Source of the DNA: Candidatus Colwellia aromaticivorans
Lineage (GTDB): Bacteria > Pseudomonadota > Gammaproteobacteria > Enterobacterales > Alteromonadaceae
Direction of reading: 5' to 3'
Assembly: GCF_003333305.1 (NCBI RefSeq)
Contig: NZ_QOLD01000004.1
Span: forward strand, 20,210 to 84,209
Length of the DNA: 64,000 nucleotides
Positions 27,272 to 38,312 of this stretch are shown here, one piece after another. The notes beneath the pieces were generated by a model. That model saw only the letters and a list, made by a program, of their open reading frames with translations, did not search any database and had not been told where the DNA came from. Position numbers and translations under genes: made by a program. Position 1 is the first letter of the stretch. The number at the start of each line of letters is the position of its first letter.

Positions 27272-28705
27272 ATGACCTTGTTAGCAGATTTTAAAGATAA
27301 ACAAATTTTAGTGCTAGGCGCTGGCATCACAGGCATGTCTTGTGTTCGCTACCTTAGTGCTCAGGGTTTGTGCTTTGCTGTTAATGATTCACGCACTCAA
27401 CCTTTTGCTGGTGATTACAATGAACGACAATTTAGTGAAGAATTTCCTCGTGCTAGTTTACATTTAGGGCAATGGCGCAGCGAATTAATTGCGAATGCTG
27501 ACATTATTTTGATAAGCCCTGGTATTGATAGTGCGATTGTTGAAATAGCCCAACATATCTCAGCTGATTGTCGTGTTATGGGTGATGTCGAGCTATTTTG
27601 TTTACTTAATAATGAACGGTTTAATCAACCCGATGTTAACCCCATTCAAATATTAGCGGTAACGGGATCAAATGGTAAATCTACCGTAGTTTCTTTACTG
27701 GCTCATTTAGCCGATAGTTTAGGCGTAAATGCTCAACTTGGCGGTAACATTGGTCAGCCGGTCTTAGATATTTTCACCAAAGAAACAACGGGTGAAAATA
27801 CCGATATACCAGCAATGTTAATTTTAGAGCTATCGAGCTTTCAATTAGAAACGTTAACAAGTATGCAAGCTATTGCTACTAGCGTGCTAAATGTTAGTGA
27901 TGATCATCTAGATCGTCATCAGAGTATGGAAAATTACCAAGGTATTAAACAAAGTATTTATCCGCAAGGTAAATTAGCCATAATTAACCGTGATGATGAG
28001 GCCACTAAAGCTCTTAATGAATTCCAGCCTGTTATTTCTTTTGGTAGTGATGCACCTGCTCAAAATCAGTTTGGCGTAACACGGGTAAATGGTAAAGCTA
28101 TGTTAGCTTTTGCAGAGCAAAACTTAATCACGTTAGATGAACTACCGCTAGCAGGTATGCACAATGCATTGAATTATTTAGCCGTTTTAGCACTTGGCTA
28201 CAGCGCGGGTTGGTCGTTAACGGCAATGGTGAAAAATTTAGCTGGATTTACTGGCTTAGCACACCGTTGTCAAAAAATAGTCAGTGATGATGGTATTACT
28301 TGGATAAATGATTCAAAAGCCACTAATATTGGCGCAACTATCGCTGCCATTAACGGTTTAGCACAAACACTAACATCACAAGATGGCGTTAAACAAAAAT
28401 TAATTTTAATTGCTGGTGGCGATGGTAAAGGCGCAGATTTTACGCCATTAACTGAGCCATTAACTATGCATGTTAGTCAAGTTATTACGCTAGGTAAAGA
28501 TGGCGATAAAATTGCGGAATTAGTTCAGAGTGCTAATAAGGTAACGAGTTTATTTACCGCGGTACAAACAGCGAAATCAGTAGCCAAAACAGGCGATATT
28601 GTTTTGTTATCTCCAGCTTGCGCTAGTTTAGATATGTTTAAGAATTTTGGTGATCGCGGTGAGCAATTTATTGCTGCTGTGGCGAAAGTCACGGAGGCAA
28701 GTTAA
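27272..28705 (+). CDS. murD: UDP-MurNAc-L-alanine:D-glutamate ligase MurD
   Basis: A 477-residue Mur ligase adding D-glutamate to UDP-MurNAc-L-Ala. The N-terminal Rossmann part reads ILVLGAGITGMSCVRYL. The ATP site is AVTGSNGKSTVVSLL (about residue 130), and NVSDDHLDRHQSM and WINDSKATNIGAT are MurD signatures. It follows a 128-bp gap after mraY, the largest between genes from ftsI to ftsA, and abuts ftsW with one shared base. Confidence 0.96.
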   Translation: MTLLADFKDKQILVLGAGITGMSCVRYLSAQGLCFAVNDSRTQPFAGDYNERQFSEEFPRASLHLGQWRSELIANADIILISPGIDSAIVEIAQHISADCRVMGDVELFCLLNNERFNQPDVNPIQILAVTGSNGKSTVVSLLAHLADSLGVNAQLGGNIGQPVLDIFTKETTGENTDIPAMLILELSSFQLETLTSMQAIATSVLNVSDDHLDRHQSMENYQGIKQSIYPQGKLAIINRDDEATKALNEFQPVISFGSDAPAQNQFGVTRVNGKAMLAFAEQNLITLDELPLAGMHNALNYLAVLALGYSAGWSLTAMVKNLAGFTGLAHRCQKIVSDDGITWINDSKATNIGATIAAINGLAQTLTSQDGVKQKLILIAGGDGKGADFTPLTEPLTMHVSQVITLGKDGDKIAELVQSANKVTSLFTAVQTAKSVAKTGDIVLLSPACASLDMFKNFGDRGEQFIAAVAKVTEAS

Positions 28706-29982
28706 TGGCAACATCAACCACTCAAACTGAAAGCCAAATGCAATTGCCACTTTATCAAGAAGTGTTGAGCAACTTGGTTAATAAGTTTCATAAATTTAAT
28801 CAATTTAGTTCATCTAATGTAAATAATGATAGAGCCGTTTTTGATCGCAGCTTTATCGTGATAGCGCTAGTTATGTATATGATTGGCTTGATCATGGTTG
28901 CAAGCTCTTCTATGCCAGTGGCAGAGCGCCTTTTTAATAACCCTTTTCACTTTGTTATTCGTCATGCTATTTATATTGTTTTAAGTCTTGGTGTTGCGGG
29001 CGTAGCCTTACAAATACCCATGGCTTGGTGGCAAAAAAATAGCGGCTATCTATTAATGTTTGGCATATTTTTGTTAGTAACCGTTTTGTTTATTGGGCGC
29101 TCAGTTAACGGTTCAACGCGTTGGATTGGTCTTGGCCCTATTACTATACAAGCGGCAGAGCCAGCGAAGTTATTTTTCTTTTGTTATTTGGCCGCTTATT
29201 TAGTGCGCCGTCGCGATCAAGTAATGGAAGATTGGCGAGGTTTTGCTAAACCATTAGTCGTGTTTGCTATATTGGCTGGCTTGTTATTAAGGCAACCTGA
29301 CTTAGGCACCATTATCGTGATGTTTGTTACTACGTTTGGTTTGCTATTTTTAGCGGGCGCCAAACTTTGGCAATTTATTAGCTTGGCATCAGTAGGGGTT
29401 GTTCTATTGTCTTTGCTAGCAGTTTTTGAGCCCTACCGCTGGCGTAGAATTACTAGCTTTTTAGATCCATGGCAAGATCCCTTTGGAAGTGGTTACCAGT
29501 TAACTCAGTCACTGATGGCATATGGTCGAGGTGAAGTTTTTGGTCAGGGTTTAGGGAATAGTATTCAAAAATTAGAATATTTACCCGAAGCACATACCGA
29601 TTTTGTTATGGCAGTATTAGCAGAAGAGTTTGGCTTTATCGGTATAGCATTAATTTTATTATTGAGCATGGTATTGGTATTTAAAGCCTTGATGTTAGGA
29701 AAGAAAGCACTTACTAAAGAGAAATATTTTGAAGGTTTTTTCGCTTATGCTATTGGTATTTGGATATGTTTTCAAGCGGCCGTAAATGTTGGTGCCAGTG
29801 CAGGCATAGTACCGACTAAAGGGTTAACTATGCCACTGATAAGTTATGGCGGTAGCTCTATGATTATCATGACGCTTGCCGTGGTGATTTTAATTCGTAT
29901 CGATCACGAATTACGTATGCAAAGTATTCAAGCGACTTCATCTAAAAGAAAAGATAGAAAAATAGGAGGCGAGAATGTCTAA
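28705..29982 (+). CDS. ftsW: Septal glycan polymerase FtsW
   Basis: A 425-residue SEDS-family membrane protein with about ten helices. It polymerises lipid II at the septum together with FtsI. RSVNGSTRWIGLGPITIQAAEPAK matches the family's large loop, and EAHTDFVMAVLAEEFGFIG and LISYGGSSMI are conserved. A longer polar cytoplasmic N-terminus (about 48 residues) precedes the first helix. It overlaps murG by 8 bp. Confidence 0.95.
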   Translation: MATSTTQTESQMQLPLYQEVLSNLVNKFHKFNQFSSSNVNNDRAVFDRSFIVIALVMYMIGLIMVASSSMPVAERLFNNPFHFVIRHAIYIVLSLGVAGVALQIPMAWWQKNSGYLLMFGIFLLVTVLFIGRSVNGSTRWIGLGPITIQAAEPAKLFFFCYLAAYLVRRRDQVMEDWRGFAKPLVVFAILAGLLLRQPDLGTIIVMFVTTFGLLFLAGAKLWQFISLASVGVVLLSLLAVFEPYRWRRITSFLDPWQDPFGSGYQLTQSLMAYGRGEVFGQGLGNSIQKLEYLPEAHTDFVMAVLAEEFGFIGIALILLLSMVLVFKALMLGKKALTKEKYFEGFFAYAIGIWICFQAAVNVGASAGIVPTKGLTMPLISYGGSSMIIMTLAVVILIRIDHELRMQSIQATSSKRKDRKIGGENV

Positions 29983-31120
29983 TCAACATAGCGCACCTAC
30001 ATTACTAGTGATGGCAGGGGGAACCGGTGGGCACATATTTCCGGGACTTGCTGTAGCAGATAAATTAAAAAGTGAAGGATGGCATATTCATTGGTTAGGT
30101 ACGGCTGATCGTATGGAAGCAGATATTATTCCTAAGCATGGCTATGATATTTCTTTTATAAATATTAGTGGACTACGTCATAAAAATTTACTGGCTTGGT
30201 TGAAATTACCTTTTAAATTAGTGAATTCATTATTACAAGCATTCAGTGTTATTAAAACAATAAAACCTGATGTGGTTTTAGGTATGGGTGGTTATGCCAG
30301 TGCTCCCGGTGGCTTAGCTGCATGGTTAATGAGAAAGCCATTAATAGTACATGAACAAAATGCGGCCGCTGGGTTAACTAATCGATTATTAGCGCGGATT
30401 GCCAATAAAGTCTGTTGCGCTTTTCCAAATGCTTTTAAAAACGATATTAGTGCAGAAGTCGTGGGTAACCCTTTAAGAGCAAGTATTGGAAATCATGTAG
30501 ATCATCAAGTAGAACATAGCATTAGTGAAGACATCGCTAAAATAAGCAACAATATTTTGGTTGTAGGTGGCAGTTTAGGTGCACAAGTATTAAATCAAAT
30601 TGTGCCAATGAGTTTTGCTCAATTGGTAGGGAATGATAGCAACGCCGCCGAACAATTACCTTACAACATACGCCACCAAACAGGTAAAGGTAAACAAAAC
30701 GAAGTTATTGAAGCGTATAACCAACAAGATTTAAACAATGGCAAAATACGCGTTACAGAATTTATTGATGATATAGCCAGTGCATACAAATGGGCTGATG
30801 TTGTTATTTGTAGAGCAGGGGCATTAACTGTTTCGGAGCTAGCGATGGCTGCAACGCCTGCTATTTTTGTGCCTTTGCCCCACGCAGTTGATGATCACCA
30901 AGTTAAAAATGCCCAATACTTGGTTTCTCGTGGTGGGGCAATTTTAGTAAAGCAACAAGACTTAACAAGTGATGGCTTGACTAAATTATTAAATGAATTG
31001 TTTAGTGAACCACACATTTTAAAGAATATGGCGCAATCGGCTTTAGCCGCTGCGGATATAAATGCAACAGATAAAGTTGCCCATATTTGTCAGCAATTTG
31101 TATGTAGCAATAAAAGTTAA
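29975..31120 (+). CDS. murG: Lipid II synthase MurG
   Basis: A 381-residue GT28 glycosyltransferase that adds GlcNAc to lipid I on the inner face of the membrane. The N-terminal donor-fold motif is MAGGTGGHIFPGLAVAD. GMGGYASAPGGLAAW, HEQNAAAGLTNR and the C-terminal CRAGALTVSELA with PHAVDDHQ are hallmark sites. AGGAGG lies just upstream of its ATG. Confidence 0.96.
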   Translation: MSNQHSAPTLLVMAGGTGGHIFPGLAVADKLKSEGWHIHWLGTADRMEADIIPKHGYDISFINISGLRHKNLLAWLKLPFKLVNSLLQAFSVIKTIKPDVVLGMGGYASAPGGLAAWLMRKPLIVHEQNAAAGLTNRLLARIANKVCCAFPNAFKNDISAEVVGNPLRASIGNHVDHQVEHSISEDIAKISNNILVVGGSLGAQVLNQIVPMSFAQLVGNDSNAAEQLPYNIRHQTGKGKQNEVIEAYNQQDLNNGKIRVTEFIDDIASAYKWADVVICRAGALTVSELAMAATPAIFVPLPHAVDDHQVKNAQYLVSRGGAILVKQQDLTSDGLTKLLNELFSEPHILKNMAQSALAAADINATDKVAHICQQFVCSNKS

Positions 31121-31129
31121 ATAGAGAAA

Positions 31130-32620
31130 ATGAGTAATAACATGAGCCAAAATACAATGAATCAAAGCGCAATGAACCCGAACGCGATGAATAAACAGAA
31201 TGCTAAAATACCAGAAATGCGCCGCGTGAAACGGATCCACTTCGTTGGTATCGGTGGTGCCGGTATGGGCGGTATTGCTGAAGTGTTATTGAATGAAGGT
31301 TATCAAATATCTGGCTCGGATATTGGTGAAAATCAAGTGGTAAAACGTCTTACTAAATTTGGTGCTGATATTACTATTGGTCATGCAAGTGGAAATGTTA
31401 TTGGCGCTAGTGTTATCGTGGTCTCAACGGCTATTGATCAGGACAACCCTGAATTAATCGCTGCTAAAGCTGAACGTATTCCGGTCGTTCGTCGTGCTGA
31501 AATGTTAGCCGAATTGATGCGTTTTCGTCATGGAATAGCCATTGCCGGTACCCACGGCAAAACGACTACTACTAGTTTGATTGCTAGCATATTCGCACAA
31601 GGGCAACTCGATCCTACTTTTGTTATTGGCGGCTTACTCAATAGTGCAGGTACGAATGCTCGTTTAGGCAGTAGCCGATATTTGGTTGCTGAAGCTGATG
31701 AAAGTGATGCTTCATTTTTGCACTTACAGCCAATGGTATCTGTTATTACCAACATTGATGCTGATCATATGGAAACTTATCAAGGTGATTTTGAAAAACT
31801 CAAAGACACTTATATTGAGTTTTTACATAATTTGCCATTTTATGGTTTAGCTGTGGTGTGTATTGATAACCCTGTTGTTCGTGAATTATTACCACGCATT
31901 AGCCGTCAAGTAATTACCTATGGTTTTTCTGAAGATGCTGACATACGCGCAGCTAATTATCAGCAAGATGGCAGTGTGAGTTACTTCACCGTAGAAATAA
32001 ATGGTCAACCACCGCTTGATATGAGTGTTAACTTACCCGGACAGCACAATGTACTTAATGCACTTGCCGGTGTAGCGGTTGCCAAAGACGAAGGCGTTAA
32101 CGACGAAGCCATTTGTCAAGCGTTAGCTGAATTTGCAGGTATAGGTCGACGATTTGAACAGCTTGGTGATTTAAGTACTGATGTCGGTAATATGGTACTA
32201 GTTGATGATTATGGTCATCATCCAAGTGAAGTTAAAGCCACTATATTAGCGATGCGGACTGGTTGGCCAGATAAACGATTAGTCATGGTATTTCAACCCC
32301 ATCGTTATTCTCGTACGCGTGATTTATATGAAGATTTTGTTGAGGTGTTATCAGAAGTTGATTGTTTGTTTTTGTTGGATGTTTACTCTGCGGGTGAACC
32401 GCCAATAACTTCAGCCGACAGTAAAAGTTTAGCCCGTTCAATTCGTCAACGAGGTCAAATTGAACCTATTTATGTTAGTAATGTTGATATGTTACCGGCG
32501 TTACTTGCGGCACAGTTACAAGATAACGATATGGTTATTACTCAAGGCGCAGGCAATATTGGTGCAGTAGCACGTGACTTATCCTTACACTCATTATTGC
32601 AAGTAGAGCAGGTGAAATAA
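31130..32620 (+). CDS. murC: UDP-MurNAc:L-alanine ligase MurC
   Basis: A 496-residue Mur ligase joining L-alanine to UDP-MurNAc. [17 protein letters not shown] and [15 protein letters not shown] mark the nucleotide sites, and [16 protein letters not shown] and FQPHRYSRT are MurC signatures. The first 25 residues are a low-complexity run rich in Met, Asn and Gln with several ATG codons, so the true start is ambiguous. The gene overlaps ddlB by one base. Confidence 0.95.
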   Translation: MSNNMSQNTMNQSAMNPNAMNKQNAKIPEMRRVKRIHFVGIGGAGMGGIAEVLLNEGYQISGSDIGENQVVKRLTKFGADITIGHASGNVIGASVIVVSTAIDQDNPELIAAKAERIPVVRRAEMLAELMRFRHGIAIAGTHGKTTTTSLIASIFAQGQLDPTFVIGGLLNSAGTNARLGSSRYLVAEADESDASFLHLQPMVSVITNIDADHMETYQGDFEKLKDTYIEFLHNLPFYGLAVVCIDNPVVRELLPRISRQVITYGFSEDADIRAANYQQDGSVSYFTVEINGQPPLDMSVNLPGQHNVLNALAGVAVAKDEGVNDEAICQALAEFAGIGRRFEQLGDLSTDVGNMVLVDDYGHHPSEVKATILAMRTGWPDKRLVMVFQPHRYSRTRDLYEDFVEVLSEVDCLFLLDVYSAGEPPITSADSKSLARSIRQRGQIEPIYVSNVDMLPALLAAQLQDNDMVITQGAGNIGAVARDLSLHSLLQVEQVK

Positions 32621-33597
32621 TGACGTTAACGGAAACTGAAAAAATGTCAATATCTCAAAAAATCACACAATTGACTGAATTAAAAAAAGAAACGTTAGCT
32701 GTGCTATATGGAGGTAATTCTGCTGAACGCGATGTATCGCTAAAGTCAGGTAAAGCGATTGCACAAGGGTTAGAGCAAGCAGGTTTTAACGTGCGGTTAA
32801 TTGATACTAAAGATATGCCATTAACAACGTTAGTTAGTCAAAATATAAAGCATGTGTTTATCGCGTTACATGGGCGTGGTGGTGAAGATGGTTGTTTGCA
32901 AGGCGCATTAGAATCATTAGACATCAGTTATACCGGCTCAAATGTTTTAGGCTCGGCTTTATCTATGGATAAAGTGCGTAGCAAACAAATATTTAAAGCT
33001 TGTGATATACCAACCGCAGCTTTTTCTGTGGTAACAAAAGCCGAATTTTGTGAGTTGGATGTTGAACAGCAGCTCAATGCACTGGGCGGCAAAGTCATGG
33101 TTAAACCCGCTCATGAAGGCTCGAGTATCGGCATGGCAATGGCAGATTCTCCTGCGAAGTTACATAACGCATTAGTGGAAGCTTTTGGTTTTGATGGTGA
33201 TGTTTTAGTTGAAGCATGGATTGATGGCCCTGAATATACCGTAGCCATTCTAGGCGATGAAGCACTGCCTGCTATACATATGGAAACACCACGAGAGTTT
33301 TATGATTATGAAGCTAAATACCAGTCAACGAGTACTCAATACCATTGTCCTTGTGGGTTAAGTGAAAAAGAAGAAGCGTACATTAAAGCGCTTTCACTAA
33401 AGGCATTTAAAGCAACAGGTGCGAGTGGTTGGGGACGCGTTGATTTAATGCAAGATAGCGAAGGGCATTGGCAATTATTAGAAGTGAATACCGTACCTGG
33501 AATGACACAAACATCATTGGTACCTAAAGCGGCAAAAGTACAGGGTTTAACCTTTAGTGAATTGGTTGAACGTATTGTTTTACTTAGTATTAGTTAA
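32620..33597 (+). CDS. ddlB: D-alanine:D-alanine ligase DdlB
   Basis: A 325-residue ATP-grasp ligase that makes D-Ala-D-Ala for Mur[17 protein letters not shown] lies near the N-terminus, followed by [27 protein letters not shown] and GWGRVDLM and [20 protein letters not shown]. The first 20 residues precede the usual start region, so the ATG at 32644 is an alternative. Confidence 0.95.
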   Translation: MTLTETEKMSISQKITQLTELKKETLAVLYGGNSAERDVSLKSGKAIAQGLEQAGFNVRLIDTKDMPLTTLVSQNIKHVFIALHGRGGEDGCLQGALESLDISYTGSNVLGSALSMDKVRSKQIFKACDIPTAAFSVVTKAEFCELDVEQQLNALGGKVMVKPAHEGSSIGMAMADSPAKLHNALVEAFGFDGDVLVEAWIDGPEYTVAILGDEALPAIHMETPREFYDYEAKYQSTSTQYHCPCGLSEKEEAYIKALSLKAFKATGASGWGRVDLMQDSEGHWQLLEVNTVPGMTQTSLVPKAAKVQGLTFSELVERIVLLSIS

Positions 33598-33637
33598 CAT
33601 GGTTTTGGATTTACTCCGACAAAATAGATAATAAGAT

Positions 33638-34519
33638 ATGAAAAATAAGCAATTAATATCAGTGGATCAACAAGCATTATCGTTTGGCCTTGGCTTGGCG
33701 TTTTTCGTGTGTGTGTTTATTAGCTTGATCAGTATTGCTTGGTGGTTGACAAATTTGTTGATGGATCAAGAGAACTTACCCGTGAACTCAGTAGTGATCA
33801 CTGGTGAAATGCCTTATACCACGCGCGAAGATGTATTGGCTGTGATGAACAATATAAACTTAGGTAATTTCTTTCAAGTTGATGTCAATGAAATCCAAAG
33901 TCAAGTTTCTGCTTTACCTTGGGTTTACTCTGTTGCGGTAAGAAAGGAATGGCCTAACGAAGTTAAAGTTTATATTGTCGATCAAACGCCTGTGGCTTTA
34001 TGGAATGGTGATTTTCTATTGAATCAATTTGGCAAAGCGTTTCAAGCGGATACTCGGCAACTAACACAGGCTTTACCACAATTTTTTGGTCCTGAAGGTA
34101 GCGAGTTATTAGCATTAGAGAATTTTACCAATTTAAACGACCTACTTGAGTATAGGAATTTAGCCATTGATGAGCTCGTACTTAGTGAACGTTTTTCATG
34201 GCAATTGACCTTAAATGATGGCGTTATGTTGAATTTAGGCCGCGAAGAACGAGTAAAGCGTGTGCAAAGATTTATGGATGTATACCCGCTAATTAAAACG
34301 CATTTAGAACAGCAACCCAAACAGAAAAGAAAACAGAAAAATAATCGTGAAAAACAGTTAAAACAAGCGGTGGATTACATTGATTTACGGTATGATACGG
34401 GATTGGCAGTTGGCTGGAAGTCAGTAGCCAACTTCCCCTTAAGCATGAAATTACAAAAACAACAAAAAACCAGCCACATACTTATGCTACTAACAAAAGA
34501 GTTCACCTTTAATGTCTAA
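33638..34519 (+). CDS. ftsQ: Cell division protein FtsQ
   Basis: A 293-residue bitopic divisome protein. One membrane helix (about 16-40) is followed by a POTRA domain (VVITGEMPYTTREDVLAVM) and the FtsQ beta domain ending in YIDLRYDTGLAVGWK. A strongly basic loop (about residues 225-243, with QKRKQKNNREKQLK) is inserted before the last conserved segment. It overlaps ftsA by 8 bp. Confidence 0.93.
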   Translation: MKNKQLISVDQQALSFGLGLAFFVCVFISLISIAWWLTNLLMDQENLPVNSVVITGEMPYTTREDVLAVMNNINLGNFFQVDVNEIQSQVSALPWVYSVAVRKEWPNEVKVYIVDQTPVALWNGDFLLNQFGKAFQADTRQLTQALPQFFGPEGSELLALENFTNLNDLLEYRNLAIDELVLSERFSWQLTLNDGVMLNLGREERVKRVQRFMDVYPLIKTHLEQQPKQKRKQKNNREKQLKQAVDYIDLRYDTGLAVGWKSVANFPLSMKLQKQQKTSHILMLLTKEFTFNV

Positions 34520-35747
34520 AATTACAGAAAGAAATTTAGTCGTAGGATTAGATATCGGCACATCAAAAATATCCGTCGCGGTTGGCGAAATTACACCGGA
34601 TAATCAATTAAGTATTGTTGGTGTTGGTAATCAACCTGCACGTGGTATGGACAAAGGTGGCGTTAATGATTTGAATTTAGTTATTCAGTCTATACAGCGA
34701 GCAATTAACGAAGCAGAATTGATGGCTGATTGTCAAATCAGCTCAATTTATTTGGGTATTTCAGGTAAGCATATTAGTTGTCAAAATGAAAATGGCATGG
34801 TGCCAATTAACGACAAAGAAGTTACCCAAGAAGACGTTGATAATGTTATCCATACTGCACGCAGTGTCCCTATTTCAGCAGAGCGTCGTATGTTGCACGT
34901 GTTGCCACAAGAATTTAGCATCGACTGTCAAGATGGCATTAAAAGTCCTATAGGTATGTCGGGCGTTCGTATGGAAGCTAAAGTACACATTGTTACGTGT
35001 GCTAATGACATGGCTAAAAATTTAGTGAAATGTGTTGAACGTTGTAATTTAACCGCCGATCAACTGATTTTCTCGGCATTAGCTTCAAGCTACTCGATAT
35101 TAACTGATGATGAAAAAGAGCTAGGTATTTGTGTGATTGATATGGGCGCCGGTACGATGGATATTTCGATATTTATTGGGGGCGCACTTCGTCATACCGC
35201 AGTTATTCCTGTTGCAGGAAATCAAGTGACTAGCGATATAGCTAAAATATTTCGTACACCATTGAGTCATGCTGAAGATATTAAAGTGCAATATGCATGC
35301 GCCTTAAGGCACTTAGTTAGTATGGAAGAAAGTATTGAAGTACCCAGTGTTGGTGGTCGTCCTGCTCGCACTATGTCACGACATACGTTATCTGAAGTGG
35401 TTGAACCAAGATATCAGGAATTATTTGAATTAATTCAAGATGAAGTTCGTGAAGCAGGTTTAGAAGATCAAATTGCAGCTGGTTATGTCTTAACCGGTGG
35501 CACAGCAAAAATGGAAGGTGTGGTGGAATTTGCCGAAGAAATTTTTCAAATGCCAGTACGAATAGCCTCACCATTAGCCGTACAAGGGCTAAAAGAATAT
35601 GTAGATGACCCATGTTATGCCACGGTTGTTGGCTTGTTGCATTATGGTATGCAAGCGCATCAGTCAGGCACTAAAGAAAATCAAAAATCGGCAGGAGTAA
35701 CAGGCTTGTGGTCAAGGTTACATGCTTGGTTTAAAGGCGAATTTTAA
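34512..35747 (+). CDS. ftsA: Cell division protein FtsA
   Basis: A 411-residue actin-like ATPase that tethers FtsZ to the membrane. VVGLDIGTSKISVAVGE is the phosphate-1 loop, VIDMGAGTMDISIF the phosphate-2 loop, and VLTGGTAKMEGV the adenosine motif. The C-terminal amphipathic helix (SRLHAWFKGEF) is the membrane-targeting sequence. Length and order fit. Confidence 0.97.
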   Translation: MSKITERNLVVGLDIGTSKISVAVGEITPDNQLSIVGVGNQPARGMDKGGVNDLNLVIQSIQRAINEAELMADCQISSIYLGISGKHISCQNENGMVPINDKEVTQEDVDNVIHTARSVPISAERRMLHVLPQEFSIDCQDGIKSPIGMSGVRMEAKVHIVTCANDMAKNLVKCVERCNLTADQLIFSALASSYSILTDDEKELGICVIDMGAGTMDISIFIGGALRHTAVIPVAGNQVTSDIAKIFRTPLSHAEDIKVQYACALRHLVSMEESIEVPSVGGRPARTMSRHTLSEVVEPRYQELFELIQDEVREAGLEDQIAAGYVLTGGTAKMEGVVEFAEEIFQMPVRIASPLAVQGLKEYVDDPCYATVVGLLHYGMQAHQSGTKENQKSAGVTGLWSRLHAWFKGEF

Positions 35748-35830
35748 CTTGTTTGAAAAGTAAGCTTAGATAAAGAATTTTTATAGGTCAGGATTTATTC
35801 TGACAAATTTAATAAAACGGAGAGAGAAAA

Positions 35831-36991
35831 ATGTTTGAATTAATGGAAGACCATAACGAAGAAGCAGTTATAAAGGTCATTGGTGTTGGCGGCGGCGGCG
35901 GCAACGCTGTAGAGCACATGGTTAGTCAAACCATTGAAGGTGTGGAATTTATTACTGCAAATACTGATTCACAGGCACTACGTAATTCATCTGCTAATGT
36001 CACTTTACAGCTAGGTGCTGATGTAACCAAAGGCTTAGGCGCTGGCGCTAATCCTAATATCGGTCGTCAAGCAGCAGAAGAAGATCGTGAAACTATTATG
36101 CAAACGCTTAATGGTGCAGATATGATCTTTATCGCCGCAGGTATGGGTGGTGGAACCGGTACAGGAGCAGCACCGGTCGTTGCTGAAATAGCCAAAGAAA
36201 TGGGGATTTTAACGGTTGCCGTTGTCACTAAACCTTTCCCATTCGAAGGTAAAAAACGCATGAGTTACGCTGACCAAGGCATTGAAGCTTTGGCTAAAAG
36301 TGTTGATTCATTAATTACTATTCCTAACGAGAAGCTGTTAAAAGTGCTTGGTCCAGGAACAAGTTTATTAGATGCTTTCAAAGCAGCCAATAATGTTTTA
36401 TTAGGTGCGGTGCAAGGTATTGCTGAGTTAATTACTCGCCCGGGTTTAATTAACGTCGATTTTGCTGATGTACGTACAGTAATGTCAGAAATGGGAACTG
36501 CTATGATGGGATCGGGTATTGCATCAGGTGAAGATCGTGCAGAGGAAGCAGCAGAATCTGCAATTTCTAGCCCGTTACTTGAAGATGTTGACTTAGCCGG
36601 AGCACGCGGTATTTTAGTTAATATTACAGCGGGTATGGATATTAGCATTGATGAATTTGAAACTGTTGGTAATGCTGTAAAAGCATTTGCCAGTGAAAAT
36701 GCTACTGTTGTTGTTGGTGCAGTCATTGATCCTGAAATGACAGAAGAGCTTCGCGTAACTGTTGTTGCTACCGGTATTGGAGCAGAAATCAAGCCAGATA
36801 TAACGCTTGTTAATCCTGTTCCTATGGTTGAACCAAGAGTTGTTGGTGGTGATTATACGCCAGCAGCACCACAAGTTGATACGGCTGCAGACCCTATTGT
36901 AATGACGGATAGTAATGTTCAAAAAGTTGCGCATGCAGATTTAGATAATTATTTAGATATCCCTGCATTTTTACGCAAGCAAGCTGACTAA
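35831..36991 (+). CDS. ftsZ: Cell division tubulin homologue FtsZ
   Basis: A 386-residue GTPase forming the Z-ring. The GTP signature [20 protein letters not shown] lies near residues 107-126, and the N-terminal [15 protein letters not shown] is intact. [11 protein letters not shown] carries the T7-loop acid. The C-terminal peptide [16 protein letters not shown] tail ([15 protein letters not shown]) binds FtsA and ZipA. A clear GGAGAGAG ribosome site precedes the ATG. Confidence 0.98.
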   Translation: MFELMEDHNEEAVIKVIGVGGGGGNAVEHMVSQTIEGVEFITANTDSQALRNSSANVTLQLGADVTKGLGAGANPNIGRQAAEEDRETIMQTLNGADMIFIAAGMGGGTGTGAAPVVAEIAKEMGILTVAVVTKPFPFEGKKRMSYADQGIEALAKSVDSLITIPNEKLLKVLGPGTSLLDAFKAANNVLLGAVQGIAELITRPGLINVDFADVRTVMSEMGTAMMGSGIASGEDRAEEAAESAISSPLLEDVDLAGARGILVNITAGMDISIDEFETVGNAVKAFASENATVVVGAVIDPEMTEELRVTVVATGIGAEIKPDITLVNPVPMVEPRVVGGDYTPAAPQVDTAADPIVMTDSNVQKVAHADLDNYLDIPAFLRKQAD

Positions 36992-37081
36992 ATTACAAAT
37001 TACTTGATTAATATTACAAATTGATACTGGTCGGTAATAGGTTGTTAAGGGTAAAATAACGATAGTAATAAGTAGTCACTT

Positions 37082-37110
37082 TTGATTTTATTACCTATTT
37101 TTGTTATATT
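37082..37110 (+). promoter_or_regulatory. Sigma-70 promoter candidate for lpxC
   Basis: TTGATT and TATATT are separated by exactly 17 bp, in the ftsZ-lpxC gap. The predicted transcript start lies about 48 bp before the lpxC ATG. Confidence 0.6.
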
Positions 37111-37164
37111 ACGTCAGCTAAAAAGCACTAATATAAGTAAAGTATAAGAAAAGACGAGGCTAAT

Positions 37165-38085
37165 ATGATTAAGCAACGTACATTAAAAGCAAGCGTTTCA
37201 ACCGTAGGTGTTGGATTACATAAAGGTGAAAAGGTACAGGTTACTCTCCGTCCTGCGCCAGCAAGCACCGGTATTGTCTTTCGTCGTGTTGATCTTGACC
37301 CTGTGGTTGATATCAAAGCAACACCTGAAGCTGTGGGTGAAACAACCTTGTGTACCTGTTTAGTTAATGACGAAAATGTAAAGATCTCTACCGTTGAACA
37401 TTTGTTATCAGCAGTGGCAGGCTTAGGTATTGATAATTTAATTATTGATATCGATGCGCCTGAAATCCCTATTATGGATGGCAGTGCTTTACCTTTTGTT
37501 TACTTGATTCAGTCTGTTGGTATTGAAACGCAAAATGCAGCTAAACGCTTTATTCGTATTAAAAAAGCGATCCGCGTTGAAGAAGGTGATAAATGGGCTG
37601 AGTTACTCCCTTATGAAGGGTTTAGAGTTAATTTTGCTGTAGAATTTGATCACCCTGTTATTGCCAATACTTGTCAAACGATGAGTATGGATTTTTCTAG
37701 TTGTTCATTTATTAAAGAGATCAGCCGAGCTCGTACTTTTGGGTTTATGAAAGATATTGATTTTCTCCGTTCTCATAATCTTGCTTTAGGTGGTAGCTTA
37801 GAAAATGCGATAGTATTAGATGAATATCGCATGCTGAATAAAAATGAATTACGCTACGATGATGAATTTGTGAAACATAAAATACTGGATGCTATTGGCG
37901 ATTTATATATGGGCAGTGCAAGTATATTAGCTGAATTTAATGCGTTTAAATCAGGTCATGGTTTGAACAACATGTTATTAAGAGAAGTATTCAAACAAAA
38001 AGATTCATGGGAATGGGTTACTTATGAAGATGATAAAACATCTTCCCCTATAGAGTATCAAGAGGTTAATGCTGGAGCCTTTTGA
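37165..38085 (+). CDS. lpxC: UDP-3-O-acyl-GlcNAc deacetylase LpxC
   Basis: A 306-residue zinc deacetylase, the first committed step of lipid A synthesis. The zinc motif HLLSA (residues about 78-82) sits in [33 protein letters not shown] and the later [12 protein letters not shown] supply the remaining zinc ligands. Length and position after ftsZ are canonical. A terminator follows. Confidence 0.97.
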   Translation: MIKQRTLKASVSTVGVGLHKGEKVQVTLRPAPASTGIVFRRVDLDPVVDIKATPEAVGETTLCTCLVNDENVKISTVEHLLSAVAGLGIDNLIIDIDAPEIPIMDGSALPFVYLIQSVGIETQNAAKRFIRIKKAIRVEEGDKWAELLPYEGFRVNFAVEFDHPVIANTCQTMSMDFSSCSFIKEISRARTFGFMKDIDFLRSHNLALGGSLENAIVLDEYRMLNKNELRYDDEFVKHKILDAIGDLYMGSASILAEFNAFKSGHGLNNMLLREVFKQKDSWEWVTYEDDKTSSPIEYQEVNAGAF

Positions 38086-38123
38086 TTTTAAGGTACCTCT
38101 CTCTTTACTGATAAAAAACTAAC

Positions 38124-38151
38124 AAAAAACCGAGCACTGACTCGGTTTTTT
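38124..38151 (+). terminator. Terminator after lpxC
   Basis: CCGAG and CTCGG with a 6-nt loop, preceded by a run of A's and followed by six T's. The symmetry could serve both strands. Confidence 0.8.
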
Positions 38152-38300
38152 ATGTTCAGGACGAACGGTATATCGCGGTCACAGGATGTGAAAGAGCGTG
38201 TATGTTCAGGACGAACGGTATATCGCGGTCACAGGACGTGAAAGAGCGTGTATGTTCAGGACGAACGGTATATCGCGGTCACAGGATGTGAAAGAGCGTG
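38151..38300. repeat. 50-bp tandem repeat, 3 units
   Basis: Three exact-length 50-bp units beginning TATGTTCAGGACGAACGGTA. The only difference is one C/T change in the middle unit. It lies between the lpxC terminator and the dciA stop. A reading frame running through it looks like a repeat artefact. Confidence 0.95.
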
Positions 38301-38312
38301 TATATTTATCTA

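Noticed and set aside
36067..36934. Antisense frames across ftsZ
   Set aside because: Low-complexity Ser/Ile/Pro-rich or Asn-rich translations are shadows of ftsZ codons.
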